The position numbers and the translations under genes were made by a program. A stretch of 64,000 nt of DNA from Burkholderia sp. USMB20 (GTDB taxonomy: Bacteria; Pseudomonadota; Gammaproteobacteria; Burkholderiales; Burkholderiaceae). The notes under the pieces were generated by a model. It did not search any database. It saw nothing but the letters and a program-made list of their open reading frames with translations, and had not been told where the DNA came from. Shown here one piece after another: positions 27,718-39,872 of the stretch; the first letter of the stretch is position 1; each line of letters opens with the position of its first letter. The stretch is from positions 1 to 64,000 of the forward strand of contig NZ_JTAN02000020.1 in assembly GCF_000949135.2 (NCBI RefSeq), read 5' to 3'.

Positions 27718-28635
27718 ATGAACCGTTCCCGTCTGCCACCGCTCAACGCGTTGCGCGCGTTCGAGGCGGCGGCCCGCCACCTGTCGGTGAAATCGGCAGC
27801 GCAAGAGCTGTCGGTCACGCCCGGCGCGGTGAGCCAGCTGATCCGCACGCTCGAGACCCATCTCGGCGTGCAACTGTTCGAGCGCGTGAACCGCGGCATC
27901 CTGCTGACCGCCGCGGGCCGCGACTATCTGCCGCCCGTGCGCAACGCGTTCCGGCAAATCGCCGACGCGTCGCAGCGCGTGTCGGGCGCCGCCGACAGCG
28001 GCGTGCTGACGGTGAGCGTCACGCCGTTTTTCGCATCCGCATGGCTCGTGCCGCGCCTCGCGCAGTTCCGCGATGCATGCCCGGACGTCGACCTGCAGAT
28101 CGTCGCGAGCCATGCGCTCGCCGATTTCTCGCGCGACGGCGTCGACGTCGCGATCCGCCACGGTCTCGGCCGCTACATCGGGCTGTGCAGCGAACGGCTG
28201 CTGACCGTGGAGATCGTCGCGCTTGCGGCGCCGGAACTCGTCGCGCGGCTGGGCATGCCGGCCACGCCCGCCGACCTGGCCGGATGGCCGCATCTGCACG
28301 ACGCCGAACGCAAGGGCTGGCACATCTGGTTCGACGCGCAGCGAATCGCCGATTTCGGCCCGCCGCGCGGCCCCGCGTTCGACGATTCCAGTCTGTTGCT
28401 GCAGGCGATCCTCGCCGGCCAGGGCGCCGGCCTGCTGCCGGCGGCGATGGTGCGCGGCGAGCTCGCGAGCGGCCGGCTCGTGCAGCTTGCCGACGTCGCG
28501 TGGCTCGACGACTTCGCGTACTACCTCGTCTATCCGCCGCATCATGCGGAGCGCGCGAAAGTCGCCGCGTTCCGTCGGTGGATTCTCGAGGCCGCCCAGG
28601 CCGACGGCGCGGCATCGATGACGGGCACGGCGTAG
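27718..28635 (+). CDS. LysR-family regulator (GcvA-like)
   Basis: A 305-residue LysR-type transcriptional regulator. The N-terminal winged helix (residues 6-65) contains LNALRAFEAAARHLSVKSAA followed by ELSVTPGAVSQLIRTLE, and the C-terminal periplasmic-binding-like effector domain spans about 93-295. The opening PPLNALRAFEAAARH is typical of the GcvA branch. It is divergent from the MFS gene and likely regulates it and itself. The effector is not known. The start is supported by position rather than by a strong ribosome binding site. Confidence 0.9.
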   Translation: MNRSRLPPLNALRAFEAAARHLSVKSAAQELSVTPGAVSQLIRTLETHLGVQLFERVNRGILLTAAGRDYLPPVRNAFRQIADASQRVSGAADSGVLTVSVTPFFASAWLVPRLAQFRDACPDVDLQIVASHALADFSRDGVDVAIRHGLGRYIGLCSERLLTVEIVALAAPELVARLGMPATPADLAGWPHLHDAERKGWHIWFDAQRIADFGPPRGPAFDDSSLLLQAILAGQGAGLLPAAMVRGELASGRLVQLADVAWLDDFAYYLVYPPHHAERAKVAAFRRWILEAAQADGAASMTGTA

Positions 28636-28748
28636 CGTCGCTGCAGCGCGGGGCGGCGGCAACGATCTCGAGCCGATCGGCTAACATGCGGCCCGGGCCG
28701 TCGGCCCGCCAGCCACCGGCAACGGACAACGACATCCGCAGAGAGACC

Positions 28749-29057
28749 ATGCCCGCCCTGCTCCGCCGCGCGACACGCATCGCAACCCTGTCGGCCGCGC
28801 TGTTCGGCGCGTGCGCCGCCCTGCCGCCCGCGGCGCACGCCTATCGCGCGTCGCCCGGCTACGGCAGCGAAGCCGACCTCGACCGGCACGACACGTACCG
28901 CAATCGCGACGGCGACACCGTCCATGCACCGGCACATTCGAAATCGGGCCGCGTGCCCGAGGGCGCGAGCGCGCGCTGCCGCGACGGCACGTACAGCTTC
29001 AGCCGCCATCGGCGCGGCACCTGCTCGGGGCACGGTGGCGTCGCCGGATGGCTGTGA
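28749..29057 (+). CDS. Exported DUF3761 protein
   Basis: A 102-residue protein with a signal peptide (MPALLRRATRIATLSAALFG..., cut near AHA-YR at 31). The C-terminal third carries the DUF3761 pattern: GASARCRDGTYSFSRHRRG then TCSGHGGVAGWL, with two cysteines (C77 and C92) that could pair in the periplasm. Function unknown; the module often appears in small exported or nuclease-associated proteins. It follows the LysR gene by about 110 bases. AGAGA lies upstream of the ATG. Confidence 0.82.
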   Translation: MPALLRRATRIATLSAALFGACAALPPAAHAYRASPGYGSEADLDRHDTYRNRDGDTVHAPAHSKSGRVPEGASARCRDGTYSFSRHRRGTCSGHGGVAGWL

Positions 29058-29246
29058 ACGCGGGTCGGCCGAATGGCCAGCGCGGTGCCAGCGGCAGCCG
29101 GCGCCGAAGTACAATACGCGCTCGCACCGCCAACCCGCGGCGACACCGCTGCGCCCCGCGCGGCACGCTCCGTACCGAATCACCCGACGCCACGCACGCC
29201 GATGCGCTGCGCGGCAGTCTCAACCCTTTCTGAGTTTCACACCCAA

Positions 29247-30914
<1,668 letters not shown>

Positions 30915-30987
30915 ACGATGCGGCCCGTGTATCCGGCGACGCGACGCCGGGTGCCGAACGCGGCCGCCTCCGGATCGGCAGAACGAC

Positions 30988-31015
30988 AAAGCGGGCTCAT
31001 GGCCCGCTTTTTTTT
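30988..31015 (+). terminator. Rho-independent terminator of ettA
   Basis: AAAGCGGGC pairs with GCCCGCTTT around a 5-base loop and runs into eight Ts. Placed between ettA and the convergent HAD gene. Confidence 0.92.
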
Positions 31016-31057
31016 CATCCGCCTGTCTGCATTCGGCTGCGGCGTCCGGCGCGCCGC

Positions 31058-31681
31058 CTACGCGAGCGCGCCCAGCTCGCGCAAACGCGCCTCGGTCGCG
31101 GCCGCGCTCGTGTGATGAATGCCATGCCAGCCGAGTGCCGTCGCGGCCGCCGCGTTCTTCGCGTTGTCGTCGATGAACACGAGCTCATGCGGCGCAATGC
31201 CCGGCAGGTGCGGCTCGATCCGCGCGTGCATCTCGCGGTAGATCGCCGGATCGGGTTTCACGAGCTTCACGCGACCCGACACGACGATGTCCTTGAAGCG
31301 CCGCAGCACCGGGAAGTTGTCCCACGCATACGGAAAGGTCTGCGCGGACCAGTTGGTCAGCCCGAAGAGCGGCATCCCCTGCGCATCGAGCCGGTCGACG
31401 AGCGCGGCGCCTTCGTCGAGCACGCCGCCGATCATCTCGTGCCAGCGCGCGTAGAACGCGCGAATCAGCGTCTCGTGCGCCGGAAACTTCGCGACCAGCT
31501 CGCTCGTCCCTTCGTCGATTGTCTGCCCGCCGTCCTGGCGGATCACCCAGTCCATCGCGCACACGTGCGTGAGGAACCAGCGGCGCTCGGCTTCGTCCGG
31601 AATCAGATGCCGGTACAGGTACTCGGGGCTCCAGTCGATCAGCACGCCGCCGAAATCGAACACCACCGCCTTGATCGTCAT
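31058..31681 (-). CDS. HAD-superfamily hydrolase
   Basis: A 207-residue HAD phosphatase-like protein. Motif I is VVFDFGGVLIDW with the nucleophile D9 (a Gly replaces the usual second motif residue D+2 neighbourhood, as in epoxide-hydrolase-N-type HADs), motif II is FGLTNWSAQ, motif III KLVKPDPAIY and motif IV LVFIDDNAKN. The FDFGGVL form is common to haloacid-dehalogenase-like and FMN phosphatase relatives; the substrate is open. Its ATG overlaps the stop of the upstream isochorismatase-like gene (ATGA), so the two are translationally coupled. Confidence 0.88.
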   Translation of the reverse strand: MTIKAVVFDFGGVLIDWSPEYLYRHLIPDEAERRWFLTHVCAMDWVIRQDGGQTIDEGTSELVAKFPAHETLIRAFYARWHEMIGGVLDEGAALVDRLDAQGMPLFGLTNWSAQTFPYAWDNFPVLRRFKDIVVSGRVKLVKPDPAIYREMHARIEPHLPGIAPHELVFIDDNAKNAAAATALGWHGIHHTSAAATEARLRELGALA

Positions 31682-32229
31682 GCGAACTCCGTGGCGAGCA
31701 CGTCGGCGAGCGGACGCGGCGTCACCGCATTGCCCGACAGCGTATTGTTTTCCCACACGAAGTGATGATGCGCGACGATCTGCGCGGCCGACAGGTGCGC
31801 GCGCTCGTTCGTCGTGTGCAGGTCGGACACGACGGTCGTCCGGTAGCCGAGCAGTGCCGCGCGGCGCGCGGCCGAATCGACGCAGAACTCGGTCGCATAA
31901 CCGCAGATCAGCACCGAACGGATGCCATGGCCGTCGAGCTGCGCGGCGAGCGGCGTGTCGTGGAACGAATCGCTCACCTGCTTGCGGATGCGCCAGTCGG
32001 CGCGACCGACGATCAGTTCCTCATGCAGTTCCCAGCCGGGCGTGCCGGACACGATGTCGTCGTCCGCATCGCCGTCGTGCTGCACGAAGCACACGGGCGC
32101 GTTTGCCGCACGTGCCGCCGCCGTCAGCAGGTTGATGCCCGACACGACGTCGTCGAGCCGGTACGCGGGCCGCGCCCGCTGCACCAGCCCGCGCTGCATG
32201 TCGATCACGATCACTGCGGTGTCTGCCAT
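31678..32229 (-). CDS. Isochorismatase-like cysteine hydrolase
   Basis: A 183-residue isochorismatase-superfamily hydrolase. The catalytic triad is visible: D10 in VIVIDMQRGLV, a lysine in RIRKQVSDSF, and the nucleophilic cysteine in ATEFCVDSAARRA; the cis-peptide region is ICGYATEF. The cysteine makes it a likely amidase or nicotinamidase-like enzyme, not a true isochorismatase. It is coupled to the HAD gene and 66 bases downstream of aminopeptidase P. Confidence 0.88.
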   Translation of the reverse strand: MADTAVIVIDMQRGLVQRARPAYRLDDVVSGINLLTAAARAANAPVCFVQHDGDADDDIVSGTPGWELHEELIVGRADWRIRKQVSDSFHDTPLAAQLDGHGIRSVLICGYATEFCVDSAARRAALLGYRTTVVSDLHTTNERAHLSAAQIVAHHHFVWENNTLSGNAVTPRPLADVLATEFA

Positions 32230-32295
32230 CGATTGCCCTCTCCGTCGTGGTCCGGCCGTCGCGCGGCCGATATCTGTCGTGTATGGCGCGTCGCG

Positions 32296-34110
32296 TCAGA
32301 TCGGCTGCGTGCGCGCGTCGAGCCACGCCTTCGCGTCGCCGCTCACGTGCCGGCCGACGCGTTCGCGCACGGTCGCGTGATACGCGTTCAGCCACGCGCG
32401 TTCTTCTTCATGCAGCATCTCGATCAGCACGCAGCGCGTGTCGATCGGGCACAGCGTCAGCGTCTCGAACGCGAGGAAGTCGCCGAACTCGGTCTGCCCG
32501 CCCGCGCGGTTCACGACCAGGTTTTCGATCCGGATGCCCCATTTGCCGGGCCGGTACACGCCCGGCTCGATCGACGTGATCATCCCCTCTTCCATCGCCG
32601 TGTACGGCTCGGCTGGCGCGTAGTGCGAGATGACCTGCGGGCCCTCGTGCACGTTCAGGAAGTAGCCGACGCCGTGACCGGTGCCGTGGCCGTAGTCGAG
32701 CCCGGCCGCCCACATCGGCGCGCGCGCGATCGCGTCGAGCATCGGCGAGCGGATGCCGCGCGGGAAGCGTGCGCGCGACAGCGCCATCATCGACTTCAGC
32801 ACGATCGTGAAATCGCGGCGCTGCAGGTCGCTGACCGTGCCGACCGGCACGACGCGCGTGATGTCGGTGGTGCCGGTCGTGTACTGGCCGCCCGAATCGA
32901 CGAGCAGCAGGCCGTCGCCGGCGATCGTCGCGTGCGACTCGGGCGTCGCGCGATAGTGCGGCATCGCACCGTTCGCGTTGAAGCCGGCGATCGTCGCGAA
33001 GCTCGGCGACACGTAGCCGGGGCGCCGTGCGCGCGCGGCCGTGAGTCGCTCGTCGATCGTCAGCTCGGTGATCGTCTCGCGGTTCACCGCCTGCTCGAAC
33101 CACGCGAAGAACTCGGCGAGCGCGGCGCCGTCGTGCTCCATCGTCACGCGCACGTGCTCGATCTCGGCGGACGTCTTGCGCGACTTCGCGAACGTCGACG
33201 GGTTCACGGCCTCGATCAGCTTCACGCCGGCCGGCACGGCCTCGAGCGTGCCGAACGTCACGCGGCGCGGATCGATCAGCAGCGTCGCGCCGTCCGGCAG
33301 CGCCGCGAGCGCCGCGCGCGCGGCGTCGTACGCGCGGACCTCGACGCCGTCCTGCGCGAGCGACGCGGCCAGCGCCGGCGACACCTTGCCGTCGGCGACG
33401 AACAGCGTCGCGCGATCGGCCCCGATCATCGCGTGTGCGACGAACACGGGGTTGAAGTTGACATCGGCGCCGCGCAGGTTGAACAGCCACGCGAGATCGT
33501 CGAGCGTCGACACGAAATGCCATTGCGCGCCCTGCGCGTGCATCGCACGGCGCACTTCGGCGAGCTTGCTCGCGCGTGTCGTGTCGGCCTGCGGCGCCAC
33601 GTGCTCGAACACCGCGTCGCCCGGCAGCCCCGGGCGCTCCGGCCAGATCGCGTCGAGCAGGTCGAGATCGGTGCGCAGCGCGATGCCGCGCGCGCTCAGC
33701 GCGGCCGTCAGCGCGCGTGCCGCCGCGACGCCGAGCACGGCGCCGTCGACGCCGACCGTCGTCCCGGCCGGCACGTTCTGCGCGAGCCAGTCGACGTGCG
33801 GCGCGCTCTGCTGCCCGCCCGTCATCTTCATCAGCTGGACGCCCGTGCCGGCGAGTTCGGCCTCGGCCTGCACCCAGTAGCGGCTGTCGACCCACAAGCC
33901 CGCGAAATCCGCGGTCACGACCAGCGTGCCGACCGAGCCCGTGAAACCGGACAGCCAGCGTCGCGCCTGCCAGCGCTCGGGCAGGTACTCGGACAGGTGA
34001 GGATCGGCGGACGGCACGAGATAGGCGGCCAGGTCCTCGCGGACCATCGCGCCGCGCAGCAGCGCGAGGCGGGCCGGCACCGACGAGACTTCGGGGAGAC
34101 GGGCATTCAT
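32296..34110 (-). CDS. Xaa-Pro aminopeptidase (long, three-domain type)
   Basis: A 604-residue M24 metallopeptidase that removes an N-terminal residue preceding proline. Two creatinase-like N-terminal domains (about 1-310) precede the pita-bread catalytic domain. Metal ligands are seen in LLLVDSGGQYTTGTTDITR, GHGTGHGVGYFLNVHEGP and SIEPGVY, with the last glutamate near LAFETLTL. This length matches the eukaryote-like cytosolic aminopeptidase P1 and not the 440-residue E. coli PepP, so I do not give the symbol pepP. No signal peptide. Confidence 0.93.
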   Translation of the reverse strand: MNARLPEVSSVPARLALLRGAMVREDLAAYLVPSADPHLSEYLPERWQARRWLSGFTGSVGTLVVTADFAGLWVDSRYWVQAEAELAGTGVQLMKMTGGQQSAPHVDWLAQNVPAGTTVGVDGAVLGVAAARALTAALSARGIALRTDLDLLDAIWPERPGLPGDAVFEHVAPQADTTRASKLAEVRRAMHAQGAQWHFVSTLDDLAWLFNLRGADVNFNPVFVAHAMIGADRATLFVADGKVSPALAASLAQDGVEVRAYDAARAALAALPDGATLLIDPRRVTFGTLEAVPAGVKLIEAVNPSTFAKSRKTSAEIEHVRVTMEHDGAALAEFFAWFEQAVNRETITELTIDERLTAARARRPGYVSPSFATIAGFNANGAMPHYRATPESHATIAGDGLLLVDSGGQYTTGTTDITRVVPVGTVSDLQRRDFTIVLKSMMALSRARFPRGIRSPMLDAIARAPMWAAGLDYGHGTGHGVGYFLNVHEGPQVISHYAPAEPYTAMEEGMITSIEPGVYRPGKWGIRIENLVVNRAGGQTEFGDFLAFETLTLCPIDTRCVLIEMLHEEERAWLNAYHATVRERVGRHVSGDAKAWLDARTQPI

Positions 34111-34128
34111 GATTTCACCTGAGAGCGT

Positions 34129-34383
34129 TCAGCGACGGGCCGACACGGCGACCGTCACGGCTACGGCGAGGAACGCGACACCGGTGCAGACCGGCCATTC
34201 GAGCGTTTCGCCGTCGTAAAACAGTCCAGAGAGATTGCCGGCCATGCGCGCGGCGGCGGCGCCTGCGATGCCGACCAGCACCACGATCCACCATGCCGGC
34301 CGGCCCGTGCGCCGCATCGGATGCAGCCACCGGCCGAACAGCCCGACGGCCGCTCCCAGGACAAGGATTCCAAACCAGTTCAT
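34129..34383 (-). CDS. Small GlsB/YeaQ-like membrane protein
   Basis: An 84-residue protein with three hydrophobic segments (about 3-19, 31-48 and 63-80). The pattern of a glycine-rich first helix followed by GRWLHPMRRTGRPAWW and GIAGAAAARMAG resembles the transglycosylase-associated (GlsB/YeaQ/YmgE) small membrane proteins. These are stress-related but have no proven enzyme activity. It precedes the aminopeptidase P gene by 18 bases on the same strand and may be co-transcribed with it. Confidence 0.72.
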   Translation of the reverse strand: MNWFGILVLGAAVGLFGRWLHPMRRTGRPAWWIVVLVGIAGAAAARMAGNLSGLFYDGETLEWPVCTGVAFLAVAVTVAVSARR

Positions 34384-34554
34384 TCGACGCCTTCTATAAA
34401 TTCAGATTCGTCCCATAGGCGTGAACGTTGCCAGCGGCTAGCATCGATTCATCCATCGAACCCGAGACCAGCCGGGCGCCGCGAACATTCGAGTGTAGGG
34501 GCCGACCCGACGTTATGGCAAGCGCGCACCCGCAGGCGTATTGAAGAAATCCTC

Positions 34555-35316
34555 ATGCGAATCGCTCTCATCGATCCGGAGGCGCATCATGCTGCGCTCC
34601 TGAACCGCCTGCTGTTCGCCGGCGGTCATGTGTGCCACGCGTTTCCGTCCAGCGCGGCGTTCTTCGAGTGGCTCGCCACCGATACCTGCGACATGCTGAT
34701 CATCGGCAACTGGGCCGGCGACCAGCCGGCCGAGGTAGTCATTCCGCGGGCGCAGGCGATCCTGCCCGGGCTGCCGGCCATCGCCGTGATGCAGCTAGCG
34801 CGCGAAAGCGAAGTCGTGTCGTGCCTGCACGCGGGCGCCGACGACTGCCTCGTGCGCCCGGTGAGCGGCCCCGAGCTCCTCGCACGCGTCAACGCGCTGA
34901 GCCGGCGCGCGGGTGTCCGGCGGCCGCCGAATCGCTCGCGCGAAATGTATGGAGAATACGCATTCGATGCGACCCACAGCCTCGTGCGCTTCGGCAATGC
35001 GATCGTCGCGCTCACGCCGAAGGAGTTCCGCTTCGCACAGCTGCTGTTCGCGAACCTGTCGCGGCCCGTGTCGCGCGCCCATATCCTCGAAACGGTGTGG
35101 GCCCGCCGCCGCGACATGAAGTCGCGCACGCTCGACACCCATGCGTCCCGGCTGCGCAGCAAGCTGCGGCTGCTTCCGGAGCGCGGCTACCGGCTTCTGC
35201 CGCTCTACGGCTACGGCTACCAGCTCGACCGCGTGCCGATCGAGCCCCCAAATTCGAGGCCGCGCCACGCCGATGCCCGGTATGCCGCAAGTGAGGAAAT
35301 CGCTGAAACGCTATAA
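34555..35316 (+). CDS. OmpR-like regulator with degenerate receiver domain
   Basis: A 253-residue protein with a receiver-like domain (1-117) and a winged-helix DNA-binding domain (about 130-225; LTPKEFRFAQLLFANLSRPVSR, SRTLDTHASRLRSKL, LLPLYGYGYQL). The receiver keeps only D7. At the place of the phosphorylated aspartate is DMLIIGNW, with glycine or asparagine; the Thr/Ser is Q80 and the conserved lysine is R101 in CLVRPVSG. It therefore probably works without phosphorylation. No sensor kinase gene is adjacent. hemA follows 26 bases later. The ATG at 34555 has GAAGAAA upstream. Confidence 0.85.
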   Translation: MRIALIDPEAHHAALLNRLLFAGGHVCHAFPSSAAFFEWLATDTCDMLIIGNWAGDQPAEVVIPRAQAILPGLPAIAVMQLARESEVVSCLHAGADDCLVRPVSGPELLARVNALSRRAGVRRPPNRSREMYGEYAFDATHSLVRFGNAIVALTPKEFRFAQLLFANLSRPVSRAHILETVWARRRDMKSRTLDTHASRLRSKLRLLPERGYRLLPLYGYGYQLDRVPIEPPNSRPRHADARYAASEEIAETL

Positions 35317-35317
35317 T
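35312..35317 (+). promoter_or_regulatory. -10 box of hemA
   Basis: TATAAT, a perfect -10 consensus, overlaps the stop codon of the upstream regulator and lies 25 bases before the hemA start. No convincing -35 box is seen at 17 bases. It would give a leader of about 20 bases. Confidence 0.6.
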
Positions 35318-35327
35318 ATGGGGCTAA

Positions 35328-36641
<1,314 letters not shown>

Positions 36642-36726
36642 CGCCGGCCGGTTGCCCCTGCCGCCGGCCGCGCGCCGGCCTATCCTTTTCGAATACCCCT
36701 TTTGTCCGGGAGCGTCGCTCCACACC

Positions 36727-37809
36727 ATGAAGACGAGCATGCAACGCAAGCTCGACCAGCTGTCTATCCGGCTGGCCGAACTGAACGACCTGCTGAGCCG
36801 CGAAAACGTCACGGCCGACCTCGACCAGTACCGCAAGCTGACGCGCGAACACGCGGAACTCGGCCCGGTCGTCGAGCAGTACGCGCTGTGGCGCCAGTCG
36901 CGCAGCGACGAGACGGCCGCGCAGGAGCTGGTCGCCGATGCATCGATGCGCGATTTCGCCGAAGACGAGATTCGCAGCGCGCGGGAACGCATGGTTCGCC
37001 TCGAAGGCGAGTTGCAGAAGATGCTGCTGCCGAAGGACCCGAACGACGACCGCAACATCTTCCTCGAAATCCGCGCGGGCACCGGCGGCGACGAATCGGC
37101 GCTGTTCGCGGGCGACCTGCTGCGCATGTACCTGCGCTTCGCGGAACGCCAGCGCTGGCAGGTCGAGATGATGTCGGAGAGCCCGTCGGATCTCGGCGGC
37201 TACAAGGAAGTGATCGTGCGGATCGCCGGCCAGGGCGCTTACTCGCGGCTGAAGTTCGAATCGGGCGGCCATCGCGTGCAGCGCGTGCCGGCGACCGAGA
37301 CGCAGGGGCGCATCCACACGTCCGCCTGCACGGTCGCGGTGATGCCGGAAGCCGACGAAATCGGCGAGGTCGAGATCAATCCGGCCGACCTGCGGATCGA
37401 CACGTTCCGCGCGTCGGGTGCGGGCGGCCAGCACATCAACAAGACCGATTCGGCGGTGCGCGTCACGCACATCCCGACCGGGATCGTCGTCGAGTGCCAG
37501 GACGACCGCTCGCAGCACAAGAACAAGGATCGTGCGCTGAAGGTGCTCGCCGCGCGCATCAAGGACAAGCAGTATCACGAGCAGCACGCGAAGGAAGCGG
37601 CGACGCGCAAGAGCCTGATCGGCTCGGGCGACCGCTCGGAGCGGATCCGCACGTACAACTTCCCGCAGGGCCGGATGACCGACCACCGGATCAACCTCAC
37701 GCTGTACCGGCTCGAGGCGCTGATGGACGGCGATCTCGACGAACTGATCGGCGCGCTCGTCACCGAACACCAGGCCGAACTGCTCGCGTCGCTCGGCGAC
37801 ACCGACTGA
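36727..37809 (+). CDS. prfA: Peptide chain release factor 1
   Basis: A 360-residue class I release factor that reads UAA and UAG. The GGQ catalytic motif is at residues 233-235 with the glutamine at 235, the same number as in E. coli RF1. The stop-codon recognition tripeptide of RF1 type is PAT in [10 protein letters not shown], and [12 protein letters not shown] follows. The GGQ glutamine is the expected substrate of PrmC, encoded directly downstream. I chose the ATG at 36727; an upstream in-frame start has no similarity. Confidence 0.97.
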   Translation: MKTSMQRKLDQLSIRLAELNDLLSRENVTADLDQYRKLTREHAELGPVVEQYALWRQSRSDETAAQELVADASMRDFAEDEIRSARERMVRLEGELQKMLLPKDPNDDRNIFLEIRAGTGGDESALFAGDLLRMYLRFAERQRWQVEMMSESPSDLGGYKEVIVRIAGQGAYSRLKFESGGHRVQRVPATETQGRIHTSACTVAVMPEADEIGEVEINPADLRIDTFRASGAGGQHINKTDSAVRVTHIPTGIVVECQDDRSQHKNKDRALKVLAARIKDKQYHEQHAKEAATRKSLIGSGDRSERIRTYNFPQGRMTDHRINLTLYRLEALMDGDLDELIGALVTEHQAELLASLGDTD

Positions 37810-37816
37810 GGTCGCG

Positions 37817-38659
37817 ATGTCCGACACCACCGCCGACGATCTGCTGCGCGCGTCGCCGCTCGACCCGGTCGATGCGCGCGTGCTCCTCGCGTACGCGCTC
37901 GGCTGGACCCGCACGCAGCTGATCACGCGCGGCGACGCCCCGCTCGAGCCAGCCGCGATCGCGCGCTACCGCGCGCTCGAAGCGCGCCGCGTGGCGGGCG
38001 AGCCGGTCGCGCAGCTCGTCGGGATGCGCGAATTCTTCGGCCGGCCGTTCGATGTGACGCCCGACGTGCTGATCCCGCGCCCCGAAACCGAACTCCTCGT
38101 CGAAGCCGCGCTCGACGCGATCGACGGTCGCCCGCATCCGGCCGTGCTCGATCTCGGCACCGGCAGCGGCGCGATCGCCGTGTCGATCGCCGCCGAACGG
38201 CCCGACGCACGCGTGTGGGCGCTCGACCGCTCATCGGCCGCGCTCGACGTCGCCCGGCGCAACGCGCACAAGCTGCTCGACGCGCGCCGCCCCGGCGGCC
38301 CGCTGCACTGGCTGCAGAGCGACTGGTACGCCGCGCTCGATCCGACGCTCGCGTTCGACACGATCGTCAGCAATCCGCCGTACATCGCGCAGCACGATCC
38401 GCACCTCGCGCAGGGCGACCTGCGGTTCGAGCCGCGCGGCGCGCTCACCGACGATGCCGACGGCCTCAGCGCGATCCGCACGATCGTCGCAGGCGCCGGC
38501 GCCTACCTGAAACCGGGCGGCACGCTCTGGATCGAGCACGGCTACGACCAGGCCGAAGCCGTGCGTGCCTTGCTCGTGTCACGCGGCTTCGTCGCGGTCG
38601 AATCGCTCGCCGATCTCGCCGCGATCGAACGCACCACGGGCGGCCGCCGGCCCGTCTGA
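37817..38659 (+). CDS. prmC: Release factor glutamine methyltransferase PrmC
   Basis: A 280-residue SAM-dependent methyltransferase that N5-methylates the glutamine of the GGQ motif in RF1 and RF2. The SAM motif is VLDLGTGSGAIAVSIA and the catalytic motif NPPYIAQHDPHL; the family sequence IPRPETELLVE precedes them. It starts seven bases after the prfA stop codon, a conserved and functionally sensible pairing. Confidence 0.97.
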   Translation: MSDTTADDLLRASPLDPVDARVLLAYALGWTRTQLITRGDAPLEPAAIARYRALEARRVAGEPVAQLVGMREFFGRPFDVTPDVLIPRPETELLVEAALDAIDGRPHPAVLDLGTGSGAIAVSIAAERPDARVWALDRSSAALDVARRNAHKLLDARRPGGPLHWLQSDWYAALDPTLAFDTIVSNPPYIAQHDPHLAQGDLRFEPRGALTDDADGLSAIRTIVAGAGAYLKPGGTLWIEHGYDQAEAVRALLVSRGFVAVESLADLAAIERTTGGRRPV

Positions 38660-38726
38660 CGGCCGGCCCGCCCGGTTGAAATCCGCTATCATTTCGTTCT
38701 AACGCCCCGCCAACGCAAGGTCAGTC

Positions 38727-39038
38727 ATGGACACCCAACAACGTATCAAGCAAATCGTCGACGAAAACCAGGTCGTGCTCTTCATGAAGGGCAACGCGCA
38801 ATTCCCGATGTGCGGCTTTTCGGGCCGCGCCGTGCAGGTGCTGAAAGCCTGCGGCGTCGACCAGTTCAAGACGGTCAACGTGCTCGAGGACGACGAGATC
38901 CGCCAGGGCATCAAGGAATTCTCGAACTGGCCGACCATCCCGCAGCTGTACGTGAAGGGCGAATTCATCGGCGGCTCGGACATCATGATGGAGATGTACC
39001 AGTCGGGCGAACTGCAGCAACTGTTCGCCGCCGCGTAA
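38727..39038 (+). CDS. grxD: Monothiol glutaredoxin Grx4
   Basis: A 103-residue monothiol glutaredoxin. The active site CGFS is at residues 29-32 ([10 protein letters not shown]), and the glutathione-binding [16 protein letters not shown] and GGSDIMMEM complete the family. Such proteins bind and transfer [2Fe-2S] clusters, often with BolA-type partners. It lies in line with prmC and ubiX (gaps of 67 and 13 bases). A TATCAT sequence upstream may be a -10 box. Confidence 0.96.
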   Translation: MDTQQRIKQIVDENQVVLFMKGNAQFPMCGFSGRAVQVLKACGVDQFKTVNVLEDDEIRQGIKEFSNWPTIPQLYVKGEFIGGSDIMMEMYQSGELQQLFAAA

Positions 39039-39051
39039 CGCCCCGTTCCCG

Positions 39052-39648
39052 ATGGCATCTCCCAGCGCGCCGCCACGCCGGCTGATCGTCGCGATCACCG
39101 GCGCCACCGGCGCGGTCTACGGCGTGCGGCTGCTCGAATTGCTGCGCGCCGCCGGCGGCGTCGAAACGCATCTGCTGGTTTCGAACGCCGGCTGGCTCAA
39201 TATCCAGCATGAATTGCAGCTGTCGAAGGCTGAAGTCGAAAGCCGGGCGGATGTCGTGCATTCGGTGCGCGATGTCGGCGCGACGATCGCGTCCGGTTCG
39301 TTCGCGACCGACGGGATGGTGATCGCCCCGTGCTCGATGAAGACGCTCGCGAGCGTCGCGCACGGCCTGTCGGACAACCTGATCACGCGCGCGGCCGACG
39401 TCACGCTGAAGGAACGCCGCCGTCTCGTGCTGATGGTGCGCGAAACGCCGTTCAACCTCGCGCATCTGCGCAACATGACCGCCGTGACCGAAATGGGCGG
39501 CATCGTGTTTCCGCCGCTGCCCGCGTTCTACGCGATGCCGAAGACGATCGAGGAACTCGTCGACCAGACCGTCACGCGCGTGCTCGACCTGTTCGCGCTC
39601 AGCGCACCGATGACGACGCCGTGGGCCGGCATCCGGCCCGCACGGTAA
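39052..39648 (+). CDS. ubiX: Flavin prenyltransferase UbiX
   Basis: A 198-residue flavoprotein that attaches a dimethylallyl group to FMN to make the prenyl-FMN cofactor of UbiD decarboxylases in ubiquinone synthesis. Recognisable segments are IVAITGATGAVYGVRLLELL, the SxN region LVSNAGWLN, VIAPCSMKTLASVAHGLSDNLITRAADVTLKE, shortened here, and LVLMVRETPFNLAHLRNM. UbiD is not in the window. It follows grxD by 13 bases. Confidence 0.95.
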   Translation: MASPSAPPRRLIVAITGATGAVYGVRLLELLRAAGGVETHLLVSNAGWLNIQHELQLSKAEVESRADVVHSVRDVGATIASGSFATDGMVIAPCSMKTLASVAHGLSDNLITRAADVTLKERRRLVLMVRETPFNLAHLRNMTAVTEMGGIVFPPLPAFYAMPKTIEELVDQTVTRVLDLFALSAPMTTPWAGIRPAR

Positions 39649-39872
39649 GCCGCTCGCCGCGGCGCTTCGGCGCCGTTCTCCACGTATCTTCGTCGATTCG
39701 GCCGCCTTCCGGTTCGATCCAGCCGCGCCCAGCTTCCCCGCGCCTGCTCCCGCGCACCCGAATCGGCCTAATTATCAACCATCGCGATTCAATCAAATTC
39801 CAGCAAGCCGATTTATCAATGTCCGGTGCGCGCCTATAGTCACATGCAACCCACTATTGCAGGCTCCCCACC

